Part shown: one piece after another, positions 51,780 through 61,626 of the stretch
Position numbering within the stretch: position 1 is the stretch's first letter
Layout of the letters: each line of letters starts with the position of its first letter
Source: CAXWPM01 sp965206125
GTDB taxonomy: Bacteria > Acidobacteriota > Terriglobia > 20CM-2-55-15
Direction of reading: 5' to 3'
NCBI GenBank assembly: GCA_965206125.1
Contig: CBDBIN010000045.1
Span: 558,001-622,000 of the forward strand
Length of the DNA: 64,000 nt
The notes under the pieces: generated by a model
What the model was told of the DNA's origin: nothing
The model's database searches: none
What the model saw: the letters and a program-made list of their open reading frames with translations, nothing else
Program-made: the position numbers and the translations under genes

Positions 51780-52502
51780 TCAGTCCGGCAACGGCGGCAT
51801 GCGAAGACCCGGCGTGCCGAACGTTATCTCCGTGATCGCCTTGAGGCTTCGTTGCCCGTACCGGAAGGGGATAATGAGCCGAAGAGGCGCACCGTGCCGT
51901 GGCGGAATCGGCTCGTCGTTCATCATCCACGCAAGCATCACCTGCGGGTGTCTCAGCGACGCTACCGGCTCGTCAACGTATCGGCCGTCGGAGGCGACGA
52001 AACGGCAATAGTGCGCCTCTGGGATGAGACCCAGCATGTCCGCGAAGTCGGAGAAACCGACGCCTGTCCACTTGACGATTCCGCGGGGGTTCGGTGCGCC
52101 GCACTGCAGGAGAAAGGTGTGGGACACTCGCGGCAGTTGCTCCAGATCCGAAAAGCGCAGCGTTCCGGTGAGTCTCGCGAGACCGCGCGTATCTACACTG
52201 ATCTCCATTTCCCGGTAGTCGAACTCGATCTCGGGTGCCTGCCGGTCCGGGGTGCGCCACATGAGGGGATCGGTGATCGGCCCCGCCGCGCTCTCCGGGT
52301 GCTCCGGAGCTGAACCATCCGGGTTGAGTGGAAGCGGCGCCGGAAAGCCCTCGCGTAGCGGCCGTTCGACGAGCTGGTCCGGCCCCGGCTGTTGCGGCAA
52401 GGAACCCTTACCCCGTAGGATCCCGGGCTTGAGCACGCCGAGGGACAACCCCGCCAGCGTCGAGCCTGAAATAGCGATCGCCTTACGTCGTGAGATCGTC
52501 AT
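51780..52502 (-). CDS. Tat-exported molybdopterin-dependent oxidoreductase, MsrP-like
   Basis: A 240-residue protein started at the ATG with GGAGGTGCAGCA upstream. A twin-arginine signal (SRRKAIAISGSTLAGLSLGV) precedes a sulfite-oxidase-fold molybdopterin domain: DYREMEISVDTRGLARLTG, LSDLEQLP-like sequence, then THTFLLQC-type (SHTFLLQCGAPNPRGIVKW) containing the cysteine that binds molybdenum. WTGVGFSDFADMLGLIPEAH and GAPLRLIIPFRYGQRSLKAI follow. MsrP repairs oxidised methionine in periplasmic proteins with a membrane heme partner (MsrQ). No such partner is adjacent here, so the electron donor is unknown. An ATG 39 bases upstream is less likely. Confidence 0.8.
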   Translation of the reverse strand: MTISRRKAIAISGSTLAGLSLGVLKPGILRGKGSLPQQPGPDQLVERPLREGFPAPLPLNPDGSAPEHPESAAGPITDPLMWRTPDRQAPEIEFDYREMEISVDTRGLARLTGTLRFSDLEQLPRVSHTFLLQCGAPNPRGIVKWTGVGFSDFADMLGLIPEAHYCRFVASDGRYVDEPVASLRHPQVMLAWMMNDEPIPPRHGAPLRLIIPFRYGQRSLKAITEITFGTPGLRMPPLPD

Positions 52503-52559
52503 TGCTGCACCTCCTGTCTTGGGAAAAACGCATTGTAGCATGCACTGTTGACGGAACCC

Positions 52560-54071
52560 TCAGTCGATCGCTCCCAGTTTCCGCAACAGATCCTGGGCCT
52601 CCTGCATCTCGGGGGAAGGGCCTCCCCGGCCTCGGCCGCCTCCCGTCGTCAGGGACAACGGGGTGCGTCCGTCCTGATTCTCCGGGTTCAGGTCGGCGCC
52701 TCGGTCGGCGAGCAGCTGAATGACTGAGGTGGATCCACCGGCCGCCGCCCCGTGCAGGGCGGTGTCCCCGGCCTGGTTGGTATCGTTCACGTCGGCGCCC
52801 GCCTCAAGCAGCAGCTCGACCGCTTCCACAACGCGGCTCTCTTCACGCGGAATCTCGCGATATCCGCCATCCGCGTCGGAGTCTTTGACAAGGTCCACCG
52901 GACGAATCCGGCGCTCGACTCTGATTCCTGCTACCACCATCATTGGCGTCGTGCCGTCCAGAATGGCGGCCGCCGGATCGGCGCCGCTGGCGGTCAGTGC
53001 CCGCATGATTTCGACTTCGAGATAGTTGGCGGCCACGAACAGAGGCGTGGCCCCGGCCATTTTGCTCGACAGAGCCCAGTCCAGGTCACCGTGTCGACGG
53101 ACTGGAGAGCCTTTCGTCATGGGTAGGTTCGGATCTGCACCGTGGGCGAGGAGCGCGTTCACCGCCCGCAGGTTTCCGCTCAGCACGGCGGCATGTAAGG
53201 AGGTGAAGCCTCCGCCGGCGGCATTGGGGTCCGCCCCCGCTTCCAGCAGTAGTGAGACCACATGTTCCTGGCCACCAAACGCTGCCACGACAAGGGCGGA
53301 GTTGCCGTCCGCCGATGCCGCGTTGACGTTCGCTCCCGCCCCCAGAAGCAGACGGGCGGAATCCAGATCCCCGACCCGCGCGGCATACAACAACGGCCTG
53401 CTGCCCCCCATCTCGGCCGGGGTCGCGACAAGCTCCGATGTCTGGACCTCTTCCCCGCCCCCGCGGTCCAGCATGACTATCCGTGTGCGTGTGCTCGTCC
53501 GGGCATGGACGTCGGCACCGTATCGGAGCAGCACCTCGACCACATCGGCGTGTTGCTGCGACACCGCCCACATGAGCGCCGTCTGCCCCCGGGCACGCTC
53601 GTTCGCGTCCACGTCGGCTCCGAACTCCATCAGCGCCCGCACTACGTCGATGCTCCCTGTGCGCGCGGCCTCCATGAGCGGTGTCACCCCCACCTCGCTC
53701 GCTACGGCGGGATCAGCCCCGGACCGTAGTAATGTCTCTGCGATGGCCGCATTCCCGTTGACTGCCGCGAGGGCAAGCGGTGTAATTCCCAGGTCGTTTG
53801 CTGCGTTAACATTCGCGCCCGCACCGATCAGCAGTTCGACAGTGTCGGCCTTGTCTCGGTAGACCGCCCAGTGCAACGCAGTCGCTCCATCGCCCTCGGG
53901 AGCATTCACGTCGATCTCAAGTTCGAGCAGCGCGCGTATTGCGGTCTCATCGCTCTGCTTGACCGCTTCTACGAGTTGGAGCTGCCCGGCAGGGGCGAGG
54001 CTGGGGGCCAGAAACAACAGCAGGGTCGCAAGGCAGAGGGGACAGACACCTCTGTCCACACGTGGCATCAT
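52560..54071 (-). CDS. secreted ankyrin-repeat protein
   Basis: A 503-residue protein with an N-terminal hydrophobic signal (CLATLLLFLAPSLAPAG). About twelve ankyrin repeats of 33 residues start near residue 33. Typical units are EGDGATALHWAVYRDKADTV, LGITPLALAAVNGNAAIAET, RGQTALMWAVSQQHADVVEV and AGDTALHGAAAGGSTSVIQL. Two repeats carry insertions (TRTRIVMLDRGGGEEV, GIRVERRIRPVDLVKDSDAD). The C-terminus is glycine-rich (TTGGGRGRGGPSPEMQE) and ends in a short helix. Repeats mediate protein binding; the location outside the cytoplasm is inferred from the signal. It lies between two exported redox genes, and a second member of the type begins at the right window edge. Confidence 0.87.
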   Translation of the reverse strand: MMPRVDRGVCPLCLATLLLFLAPSLAPAGQLQLVEAVKQSDETAIRALLELEIDVNAPEGDGATALHWAVYRDKADTVELLIGAGANVNAANDLGITPLALAAVNGNAAIAETLLRSGADPAVASEVGVTPLMEAARTGSIDVVRALMEFGADVDANERARGQTALMWAVSQQHADVVEVLLRYGADVHARTSTRTRIVMLDRGGGEEVQTSELVATPAEMGGSRPLLYAARVGDLDSARLLLGAGANVNAASADGNSALVVAAFGGQEHVVSLLLEAGADPNAAGGGFTSLHAAVLSGNLRAVNALLAHGADPNLPMTKGSPVRRHGDLDWALSSKMAGATPLFVAANYLEVEIMRALTASGADPAAAILDGTTPMMVVAGIRVERRIRPVDLVKDSDADGGYREIPREESRVVEAVELLLEAGADVNDTNQAGDTALHGAAAGGSTSVIQLLADRGADLNPENQDGRTPLSLTTGGGRGRGGPSPEMQEAQDLLRKLGAID

Positions 54072-54151
54072 GACTTACCTCGGAATCTAGTGTTGGGGAC
54101 AGAGGAGTCCGTCCCCTCGCTGTCGGCAACGTTGCTGGCTAACACGGGCTA

Positions 54152-55489
54152 TCAGACGCCTGCAAGGGAATCAATGTTGAGCGGGCCCGTACTGTCGCCG
54201 ATCTCCTCGATGGGCGCACCGAGTTTGTCCAGCAGGGCAAGGTGCAGGTTCGCCAGCGGGGTCCCTTCTGCATACCGAATATGGCGACCTCCCTTGAGCC
54301 GGCCTGCGCCTCCGCCGGCCAGCAGGAGCGGCAGGTTCTTGGGAGAGTGGGCATTGCCGTCGCTCATGCCGGACCCGTAGAGGATGGTGACCTGATCCAG
54401 GAGGGACCCGTCGCCGTCCGATGTTCCCGCCAGCTTGTCCAGGTAGTATTTGAACAGCGTCACGTGAAACTCGTTGATCCTGGCGCATCGCTCCATCCGT
54501 TCCGGATCGTTTCGATGGTGCGATATCGGGTGATGGGCGTCGGGAACGCCGATCTCGGGGTAGGAGCGGCCACTCAATTCGCGGCCGTACATGAACGTCA
54601 TCACGCGCGTGACGTCCCCCTGGTATCCCAGCACCTGCACGTCAAACATCAACTTCGCGTGTTCTTCAAACGTCGACGGAATCCCGGAAGGACGGCTGAC
54701 CGCCGGGAGTTCCACGTCGTGTTCGGCGGCCCTCTGGATGCGGCTTTCTACATCGCGGATGTTGTCCAGATATCCCTCGATCCGGGAACGATCCCCGGGG
54801 CCGACAGCTTGCTTCAGGCCGGAGACTTCCCCAAGCAGCGAATCCAGAATGCTGCCCTTCTCTTCAAGGCGGGCACGCCGGGCGACAGGATCGGTGGTGT
54901 CATCCCCGAACAGCCGTTCAAAAGCAGCCGCCGGGTTTGTCTCCATCGGCAATGGCTCCGTCGGCCCGGCCCAGGAGATTGTGCCCGTGTAGATGCAGCT
55001 ACCGTAATCGCAGACCGTCCCGAATTCCACCGACTCCAAAGCGAGTTCGAGCGAAGGCAAAGGCGTGTCCTGACCCAATACCCTGGCGGCAATCTGATCC
55101 ATCGATATTCCGGCCCGGAGCTTGCGATAGGGGAACACGTCGGTCAGGAATTTCGTGCTGGCTTTCGCATGGGGGAATCCGGAAGTGTCGGCGGGTGGAG
55201 CTGGGGTGCTGTCGAGCCCGCTCAAGATCACGAGACGATCCCGGAACGGCGCCAGCGGCTTCAAGATGCGTGTGAACTCGAACTCCGTCCCTTCAGCCTC
55301 GGGGAACCACTGTTGGACAGTCACGCCGTTTGGTACGTACACTGCGCCGAAACGCATCACGGGTCTGGCGGGCGTCTGGCCCAACGCCGTCGCCGCCGGC
55401 ACCATGGCATCCAGCAGCGGCAAGGCCACCGCGGCTCCCAAGCCGCGAAGCAGCGTGCGGCGGGAAATAGCCTTCTTCGTAACAATCAT
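54152..55489 (-). CDS. DUF1552 family Tat-exported protein
   Basis: A 445-residue protein started at the ATG at 55489, giving a twin-arginine signal (ISRRTLLRGLGAAVALPLLD); the open frame reaches 55552 but without signal features. The DUF1552 body shows FGAVYVPNGVTVQQWFPEAE, LVILSGLDSTPAPPADTSG, GISMDQIAARVLGQDTPLPS, then CDYGSCIYTGTISWAGPTEP and TILYGSGMSDGNAHSPKNLP. Members resemble sulfatase/alkaline-phosphatase-type DUF1501 proteins and almost always pair with a DUF1592-type cytochrome, as here. The start overlaps the stop of that partner (ATGA). The biochemical role is not established. Confidence 0.87.
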   Translation of the reverse strand: MIVTKKAISRRTLLRGLGAAVALPLLDAMVPAATALGQTPARPVMRFGAVYVPNGVTVQQWFPEAEGTEFEFTRILKPLAPFRDRLVILSGLDSTPAPPADTSGFPHAKASTKFLTDVFPYRKLRAGISMDQIAARVLGQDTPLPSLELALESVEFGTVCDYGSCIYTGTISWAGPTEPLPMETNPAAAFERLFGDDTTDPVARRARLEEKGSILDSLLGEVSGLKQAVGPGDRSRIEGYLDNIRDVESRIQRAAEHDVELPAVSRPSGIPSTFEEHAKLMFDVQVLGYQGDVTRVMTFMYGRELSGRSYPEIGVPDAHHPISHHRNDPERMERCARINEFHVTLFKYYLDKLAGTSDGDGSLLDQVTILYGSGMSDGNAHSPKNLPLLLAGGGAGRLKGGRHIRYAEGTPLANLHLALLDKLGAPIEEIGDSTGPLNIDSLAGV

Positions 55490-57969
55490 GATGCTGTTCT
55501 CCTCATCTGAAACGGCGTGCTCTCGACGATCCCCAGAATGATAGACGACCATCGGTAGTCGGTATCTGCGGACTTCCGCTGAATTTCGCGGACGGCTGCA
55601 TGGTCATAGTATTCGATCGTGCGGCCCAGAGCATAGGTCAAAAGCTTCTCGGTAAAGGTCCTGACGAACGATTCTTGATTGCGCAACAGGAACCTCCGCA
55701 GCCCCGCGACCCCCTCGATCGCCGTGCCATCGGCAAAGACACTGGACGCGTCGATCGGAAGGCCGTCGGCCTCGACACGCCACCGACCGACTGCATCGAA
55801 GTTCTCCAGCGCGAACCCTACCGGGTCTATCCGCACGTGGCAAACCGCACAGGTCGGATTTCGGCGGTGAAGCTCCATCTGCTCTCTCATCGATCGCGCC
55901 CGGCCATCCTCGCTCCTGGGTTCCAGGGCCGGCACCGTTGGCGGTGGGGGCGGAGGGGGCATCCCCAGGATGTTCTCGAGCAGCCAGACTCCACGAACCA
56001 CGGGTGAGGTGCGGTCGGGGTAGGACGTGACCATCAAGATACTTCCCTGGCCCAAAAGGCCACCACGTTCTGTACCGTTCAACGTCACGCGGCGAAATCG
56101 CTCCCCGTAGACTCCCGGTATCTCGTAGTGCCGGGCCAACCGTTCATTGACGAACGTGTAGTCGGCGCTGAGCAGTTCGACGACGCTCCGGTCCTCGCCT
56201 AGCTGGCTGTCGAGGAACAGTTTTGTTTCCTCGAGGAAGGCGTGGCGCAGGTTTTCGTCGAAAAAGTCAAACCGGGCCGGGTCCGGCTGCCATGCATGGA
56301 CCCTCCGGACCGTCAGCCACTGGTTGGCGAAATTGTCCACCAGCGCCCTGGACCTGGGATCGTCCAGCATGCGACGGACCTGGTGCTCGAGCACGCCATC
56401 GTTTCGGAGTTCGCCACGAGTAGCCACGCCCAGAAGTTCTTCATCGGGAATGCTGCTCCAGAGGAAGAACGACAGACGCGAGGCCAGTTCGAGTTGGCTG
56501 ATCTGATAGACGGTACCGGGAGCGACATCCTGCGGGTCGTGCTCTATACGGAATATGAAATTAAAGCTCACGAGGAGCCTCTCGATCGCTTTCTGTATGC
56601 CCGTGTCAAAGTCCCCCTTGCTCCTGCCTGTGCGGTAGAAGCCAAGCAGAGTCTGGACTTCGTCTTCGGTGACCGGCCGGCGATACGCGCGACGGGCGAG
56701 TCGGGAAAGAATTGTCCTGGCGCAGGGGGTTTCTTCCTGGACGCTCGTGGGCCGGCACACAAACACCGCACGGCGGCTCGGAGTGTCCCCCGGTCCCCCC
56801 GGGAGATACGGGCCGCCGATGTCGACTCTGGCAACGGCGGCGTTATCGTCATACAGCTCATCGAAGTGGCGGCCGAAAGTCCTCATCCCGTAGCGCGGCT
56901 GCAGAAACCCTTCATCCTCCCAGGGTGTGTCGACGAACGAAACCCCGACTGTCCGTGTTCCGGCCTGAACTGCGACACGGACATCCAAGCCCGCATCCGC
57001 CTCATGCATGTACTGCTCCCATTCCAGATCCCCGACGATTGCTCCTGTCCACGTCAACGGACCGGGCAGGCCCGGCGCCTCGCCGCCGACGGTGAATCGG
57101 TGAACGCGTTTTCCGTCGATACGTACATCGATTTTCTGGGCGGAACCCATGCCCATGATGTAGTCGTAGGCCTGCCGTCGCAGGCGCACGCGGATGACGT
57201 ATTCACCGTCGAGCGGAAAGTGATGGCGAACTGCCGCACCGCCACGAGACCCGAAGGGCAGGTCTTCACTGACGCGAACGTCTTGGTCCAGCACCTCGGA
57301 AACCGCGTACTGTTTGAAGCCGGGAACGATGCCCATCGTCAGGTCACCCACGGCGAGACGGCTGATCTTGCGGGCCGCCGACATGTAGCGTTCGAGGTGC
57401 GTCGGCGAGAGCGGCAGATTTGAAGCGATGTTGTCGAAGCCCGAATCGGCCTCGTCCGGCAGCAGTAGCGAGTTTCCGTCGACCTCGAGACCGAGCAGAT
57501 CCCGAACGGCGTTGGCGTATTCCGACTGATTCAGGCGATGGACACCGACACTGCCAGGATCCGGATTCGCCACCGCTGCGAGGTCGAGTTCGGTCTCCAG
57601 CCACGACAGGATAGCTTGAGAAGCGGCCTCATCGGGCCGCGGCATGCCCATCGGCGGCATTTGACCTGTGCCCACCTTGTGCAGGACCTTCTCCCACACC
57701 TCCGCGTTGGCGCCGACGCGCTCGACATCGATCCCGTCGAGTGTGAGCCCCGCCGTGAGCAGTTGTTCGTTATGGCATGCGACGCAGTTCGAGTCGATGA
57801 ATTCCCGTTGGTTTGAGGCGCTGGTGTCGATTCGGCCCGAGGGCTCCTGTCGCTGCGCGGGTCCTGGCGAGATTGCCGGGTTCGTTTCGGTCGTCAGCCG
57901 ACGGCCAGAGCCAAGCACCAGCGGGACCAGTATCAGCGACATCCAGACGGCTCTCGTCATTGTCCGCAT
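55486..57969 (-). CDS. planctomycete-type cytochrome with DUF1587-1595-1592-1588-1585
   Basis: An 827-residue exported protein with a signal peptide (TRAVWMSLILVPLVLGSG). A PSCyt1-like heme site follows (NCVACHNEQLLTAGL, residues about 60-75). Next come DUF1587 (GVHRLNQSEYANAVRDLLGL), DUF1595 (RAILSRLARRAYRRPVTEDE), DUF1592 (LASRLSFFLWSSIPDEELLG), DUF1588 (ILMVTSYPDRTSPVVRGVWL) and DUF1585 (LLTYALGRTIEYYD). A second heme motif (PTCAVCHVRIDPVGFALENF) lies between the last two. Such proteins are common in planctomycetes, verrucomicrobia and acidobacteria and are thought to act in extracellular polymer breakdown. Two CxxCH motifs are visible. Co-translated with DUF1552. Confidence 0.9.
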   Translation of the reverse strand: MRTMTRAVWMSLILVPLVLGSGRRLTTETNPAISPGPAQRQEPSGRIDTSASNQREFIDSNCVACHNEQLLTAGLTLDGIDVERVGANAEVWEKVLHKVGTGQMPPMGMPRPDEAASQAILSWLETELDLAAVANPDPGSVGVHRLNQSEYANAVRDLLGLEVDGNSLLLPDEADSGFDNIASNLPLSPTHLERYMSAARKISRLAVGDLTMGIVPGFKQYAVSEVLDQDVRVSEDLPFGSRGGAAVRHHFPLDGEYVIRVRLRRQAYDYIMGMGSAQKIDVRIDGKRVHRFTVGGEAPGLPGPLTWTGAIVGDLEWEQYMHEADAGLDVRVAVQAGTRTVGVSFVDTPWEDEGFLQPRYGMRTFGRHFDELYDDNAAVARVDIGGPYLPGGPGDTPSRRAVFVCRPTSVQEETPCARTILSRLARRAYRRPVTEDEVQTLLGFYRTGRSKGDFDTGIQKAIERLLVSFNFIFRIEHDPQDVAPGTVYQISQLELASRLSFFLWSSIPDEELLGVATRGELRNDGVLEHQVRRMLDDPRSRALVDNFANQWLTVRRVHAWQPDPARFDFFDENLRHAFLEETKLFLDSQLGEDRSVVELLSADYTFVNERLARHYEIPGVYGERFRRVTLNGTERGGLLGQGSILMVTSYPDRTSPVVRGVWLLENILGMPPPPPPPTVPALEPRSEDGRARSMREQMELHRRNPTCAVCHVRIDPVGFALENFDAVGRWRVEADGLPIDASSVFADGTAIEGVAGLRRFLLRNQESFVRTFTEKLLTYALGRTIEYYDHAAVREIQRKSADTDYRWSSIILGIVESTPFQMRRTAS

Positions 57970-58261
57970 GTGTCACCTCTCGGAGTGTCGGATAGGACTC
58001 CGAACCGTAATCGAAGCCGATAGAAACAAGCCGATTGGACGAAGTATACGGAGCGTGAAGTACCCCGGTCAATGGAGTCCAGTAGGACTGCGAAACAAAG
58101 GGTGCTGTCGAGTTGACTGGAATTGATCCGCTTAGGGCGAAATTGATTCCCTTATTCCTTGCTTTAGGAAGTGGGACGACTGTATAAACGATTACAAAGA
58201 TTGGTAGTTATTAGGGTTCTGAAGCGAACGAGATTCTCATAATCGATGGAGGGGGGCAACT

Positions 58262-60181
58262 ATGCAGCCGCGGAAAGTGGCAGTATTCTTGATTTTTTGC
58301 CTGTCGGTCACTTTGACGGTGTTCGCGCAACAGAAAAAACCGCCGGAGAAGCCGAAGGTTCCGACCATCGAGCAGCATGACGCCATCGAGCAAGCGCACG
58401 AAGGAATCTTCGCAAATGCTGAAGACAAGGCTGCCGAAGCGAGCCGTCTGACCGAAGCATTGGCGGGTATGCTTCCCGCCTCCTTCGAGGTGGGAGAGAT
58501 CCCACGCAAGAACCTCGTCGACGACCACATCTTCGGTCGGATCGAGCGAGACGGCATTCCCCACTCCCCTCTGGCAAGCGACACCGAGTTCATCCGGCGT
58601 GCGTACCTCGATGCCACGGGCTTGATACCGAGTCCTGAAGCCGTGCGGGAGTTCGTCGCCAGCGACGACCCCGACAAGCGCGACTCCCTGATCGACTCCC
58701 TGATCGGAACCGAAGAGTTTGCCGAGCAGTGGGCCTGGTTCTGGGGCGATCTGTTTCGGGTCCGTGACCAGTCGTTCCAGTGGTTCAACAAGCAATGGCT
58801 AAAGGCCGATCGACCGTATGACGAGGTCCTCTACGACCTCGTCACGACAGCGGCGAAGAGCCACACGATGATGCCGGCGCTGCAGTTCTACAGGGGCCCC
58901 CTCTATACCGCTACCCGTGCGGTAAGCCCGACCGACGCCGACAACTACCACCTGATGGATCGGTTGGATTTCGTCGACGAAGTTTCCGTCGAAGTCGCGC
59001 GGATCTTCCTGGGACTCACGCTCGATTGCGTTTCCTGTCATGACGGCGCCGGGCATCTCGAAAACATCAACCTCTACCTGACCGGCAAGAAGCGAGCAGA
59101 CTTCCATAGGAACGCGGCGTTCTTCGGAAAGATGCGCGCGGTGGTCAGTTACAGCGACCGCGCCCTGAACGTGTCGAACGCCAACACGATCATGGACAAC
59201 GAGGCGGGCGGTTACGACACTGGAGATGACGCTCCCTTCTACACGTTGGCGAAAGCCCGGTTCCCGCGGGATGGGGGCACATACGAGCCCGCGTTCCTCT
59301 TGACGGGCGAAGTGCCTCGTCCCAGCGAAGATCCCCGCAAGGCGCTGGCCCGAATCATCCCGACTCACATCCAGTTCGGACGCGCTACCGCGAACCTGAT
59401 CTGGAGCAAGCTCATGGTCGTTGGCTTTGTGGAACCCTACGATTCGTTCGATATGGCTCGTCTGGACCCGGACAACCCCCCGCCCGAGCCCTGGACGATC
59501 CAGCCGACCAACCCCGAACTGCTCGACGCGCTGGCCGAAGACTTTCGGGCGAACGGTTTCAGCATCCATCATCTGATCAAGACGGTCATGAAATCGAGCG
59601 CCTACCAGCTGTCGACGCAGTTTCCGGGAGAATGGAACGATGCGTACATCCCCTACTACTCCCGCCGGTTCGTTCGCGTTTTGACCGGGCCCGAGCTGGC
59701 CGACGTCATCGCTCAGGCGACCGATAGTCCCTACAACTTTGCGCTGAAGGGCCAAGCTGTCTCACGGGTGAAGCAGCTTGCCGCCCCGAACGGCGTGTCG
59801 AGTCGGCCAAGGGATGCCGAGGGACCCAACGAAGGAACTGCACTCTACGCATTAATGCAGGCGTTCTTCCAGAGCACCCGTGAGACGCCGGCATTTCAGG
59901 GCAACAAAGCATCACCGATGCAAGCGATGTTGATGATGGTGTCGGACGTAGTCACCACCCGTTCGACCGCTAGCGAGGGAAGTCGATTGTTCCGTCTGCT
60001 GGAGTCGGACAGGACCCAGCAGGAGATCATCGCCGAGATCTTTATAGCGACCCTGTCGCGACTACCTACCCCGGAGGAGATGGACGTCGGACTCCAGTTG
60101 ATGGAGAAGGATCGAAAGACCGGCGTTGAAAATATTCAGTGGGCGTTGCTCAACAGCCCCGAGTTCCTGCTGAACCATTAG
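58262..60181 (+). CDS. DUF1549/DUF1553 surface cytochrome-like protein
   Basis: A 639-residue exported protein preceded by GGAGGGG. It has a signal peptide (KVAVFLIFCLSVTLTVFAQQ) and a charged helix to about 80. DUF1549 follows with FIRRAYLDATGLIPSPEAVR and the heme-type motif DCVSCHDGAGHLENINLYLT near residue 258. DUF1553 contains RALARIIPTHIQFGRATANL-like sequence, then NPELLDALAEDFRANGFSIH and STQFPGEWNDAYIPYYSRRF. It ends ENIQWALLNSPEFLLNH. The N-terminal PSCyt1 domain of longer relatives is absent. It pairs with the downstream DUF1501 gene, and it is transcribed divergently from the DUF1592/DUF1552 set across a 292-bp gap. Confidence 0.88.
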   Translation: MQPRKVAVFLIFCLSVTLTVFAQQKKPPEKPKVPTIEQHDAIEQAHEGIFANAEDKAAEASRLTEALAGMLPASFEVGEIPRKNLVDDHIFGRIERDGIPHSPLASDTEFIRRAYLDATGLIPSPEAVREFVASDDPDKRDSLIDSLIGTEEFAEQWAWFWGDLFRVRDQSFQWFNKQWLKADRPYDEVLYDLVTTAAKSHTMMPALQFYRGPLYTATRAVSPTDADNYHLMDRLDFVDEVSVEVARIFLGLTLDCVSCHDGAGHLENINLYLTGKKRADFHRNAAFFGKMRAVVSYSDRALNVSNANTIMDNEAGGYDTGDDAPFYTLAKARFPRDGGTYEPAFLLTGEVPRPSEDPRKALARIIPTHIQFGRATANLIWSKLMVVGFVEPYDSFDMARLDPDNPPPEPWTIQPTNPELLDALAEDFRANGFSIHHLIKTVMKSSAYQLSTQFPGEWNDAYIPYYSRRFVRVLTGPELADVIAQATDSPYNFALKGQAVSRVKQLAAPNGVSSRPRDAEGPNEGTALYALMQAFFQSTRETPAFQGNKASPMQAMLMMVSDVVTTRSTASEGSRLFRLLESDRTQQEIIAEIFIATLSRLPTPEEMDVGLQLMEKDRKTGVENIQWALLNSPEFLLNH

Positions 60182-60225
60182 AGCGTCATACGGAGCGTCA
60201 CAAGATTCGATTCGGGAGACAACAA

Positions 60226-61626
60226 GTGAGAAGGCTACACAAACCAACCCGACGGGACCTGCTGAAATTCGGAGGAATGGCGCTGGCCGCGGCCGCGGCC
60301 GACCAGATCGGCTGGCCCAGGCTTGCAAGCGCCGCACCAAAAGCCTCACCGCGTGGTACGGCTCGCAACGTCATCTTTATTGAACTGCCGGGCGCCATCA
60401 GCCCGATGGAGTGTTGGGACCTCAAGGACACGCGGGAGACGCCGAAGGATCTCGACGTGCAAAAGGTCACATCGGACCTGTACATGTCGAAGACCCTGTT
60501 CCCGAACTACCTCGACTGGGCGCCGCGAACGACGTTTGTCCGGTCGATGCGCGCCCCCGAACTTGCGCATTTCACCGGTCAGTATCACACCCAGACGGGC
60601 CGAAGCTTGAACCAGGCGGTAGCCAAGGAGATCCCCGCTTTCGGAAGCGTAGTTGCCGCGGAATTGGATCACGAGCGCCGGGATACCGACGCTTTTCCGA
60701 CCTACATCAGCATGGGTCTCGGAAAAGCACGCGTGGGCGCCATCGGTGCGGGATTCTTTCCGCCCCAGTTCACCGGAATTAACCTCGATCCCGCCGCCGC
60801 ATTCGACAGTTTCGGCGCCAAGCCCGGTGAATCGGCGAATGCGGCTCTGATAGAGAGGTACGACGCTCTGATGAAGCTGTCGGAAGTGTCGCCCGCGGTT
60901 CGGTCGTCACTGGGAGATAAGGCCTCCGACTACAGGGCGTTCTACCAAAACGCCTACCGCATCCTGGACGATCCCCGCTGGAAGAAAGTCTTCGATGTCA
61001 GCGAGGAAGAGAAGGAACGGTACGCAAACGGGTTCGGAATGGGCTGCATACTCGCCAAGAACATCATCGCGGCCGATGCGGGCACCCGCCTGGCCTACGT
61101 CATCGATGGACGTCAGCCATGGGATCACCACAGCTTCATCTTTGATCGCACCAAGAGATCGAACCACTACGTCACTTGCCTGGCGTGGGACAACGCGTTC
61201 AGCAACCTCATCAAGGACCTGGACGCGATGCCCGGCCGCGAAACCGGCAATTCCCTGCTCGACGAAACCCTTGTCGTCGCTGCCAGCGAATTCGGCCGGA
61301 TGCCGTACATGAACAACGTGGAGGGCCGCGACCACTACGGAGAGACCTTTACGACCCTGTTCATCGGAGGCGGAGTGAGGAAGGAAACCCGGATCATCGG
61401 CGCGACCAACGAAGACTGTTCCAAGTGCATCGACACCGGTTGGGAACACGCCGAACAGCCTGCGATGGATAACGTAATCGCCACGGTTTATTCGGCGCTC
61501 GGGATCGACTGGACGAAGAGCATCGAGAACACTCCGTCAGGCCGTGCGTACAACTTCCTGCAGACGGCTCCGATCGGCGGCGGGGAGATGCTCAGCGGTG
61601 ATGCGATCGACGGGATATTTGAATAA
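60226..61626 (+). CDS. DUF1501 family Tat-exported protein
   Basis: A 466-residue protein started at GTG 60226 behind CGGGAGACAACAA, giving the twin-arginine signal TRRDLLKFGGMALAAAAAD. The DUF1501 body has ARNVIFIELPGAISPMECWD, PRTTFVRSMRAPELAHFTGQ, YHTQTGRSLNQAVAKEIPAF, then TRLAYVIDGRQPWDHHSFIF. The C-terminal stretch TLVVAASEFGRMPYMNNVEG, RDHYGETFTTLFIGGGVRKE includes the conserved E-F-G-R and histidine residues of this alkaline-phosphatase-like family. It lies 44 bases after its DUF1549/DUF1553 partner. The catalytic function is unproven. Confidence 0.88.
   Translation: MRRLHKPTRRDLLKFGGMALAAAAADQIGWPRLASAAPKASPRGTARNVIFIELPGAISPMECWDLKDTRETPKDLDVQKVTSDLYMSKTLFPNYLDWAPRTTFVRSMRAPELAHFTGQYHTQTGRSLNQAVAKEIPAFGSVVAAELDHERRDTDAFPTYISMGLGKARVGAIGAGFFPPQFTGINLDPAAAFDSFGAKPGESANAALIERYDALMKLSEVSPAVRSSLGDKASDYRAFYQNAYRILDDPRWKKVFDVSEEEKERYANGFGMGCILAKNIIAADAGTRLAYVIDGRQPWDHHSFIFDRTKRSNHYVTCLAWDNAFSNLIKDLDAMPGRETGNSLLDETLVVAASEFGRMPYMNNVEGRDHYGETFTTLFIGGGVRKETRIIGATNEDCSKCIDTGWEHAEQPAMDNVIATVYSALGIDWTKSIENTPSGRAYNFLQTAPIGGGEMLSGDAIDGIFE

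Noticed and set aside
54242..55510. A 422-codon plus-strand frame opposite DUF1552
   Set aside because: Antisense shadow of a conserved gene, with no start signal or domain.
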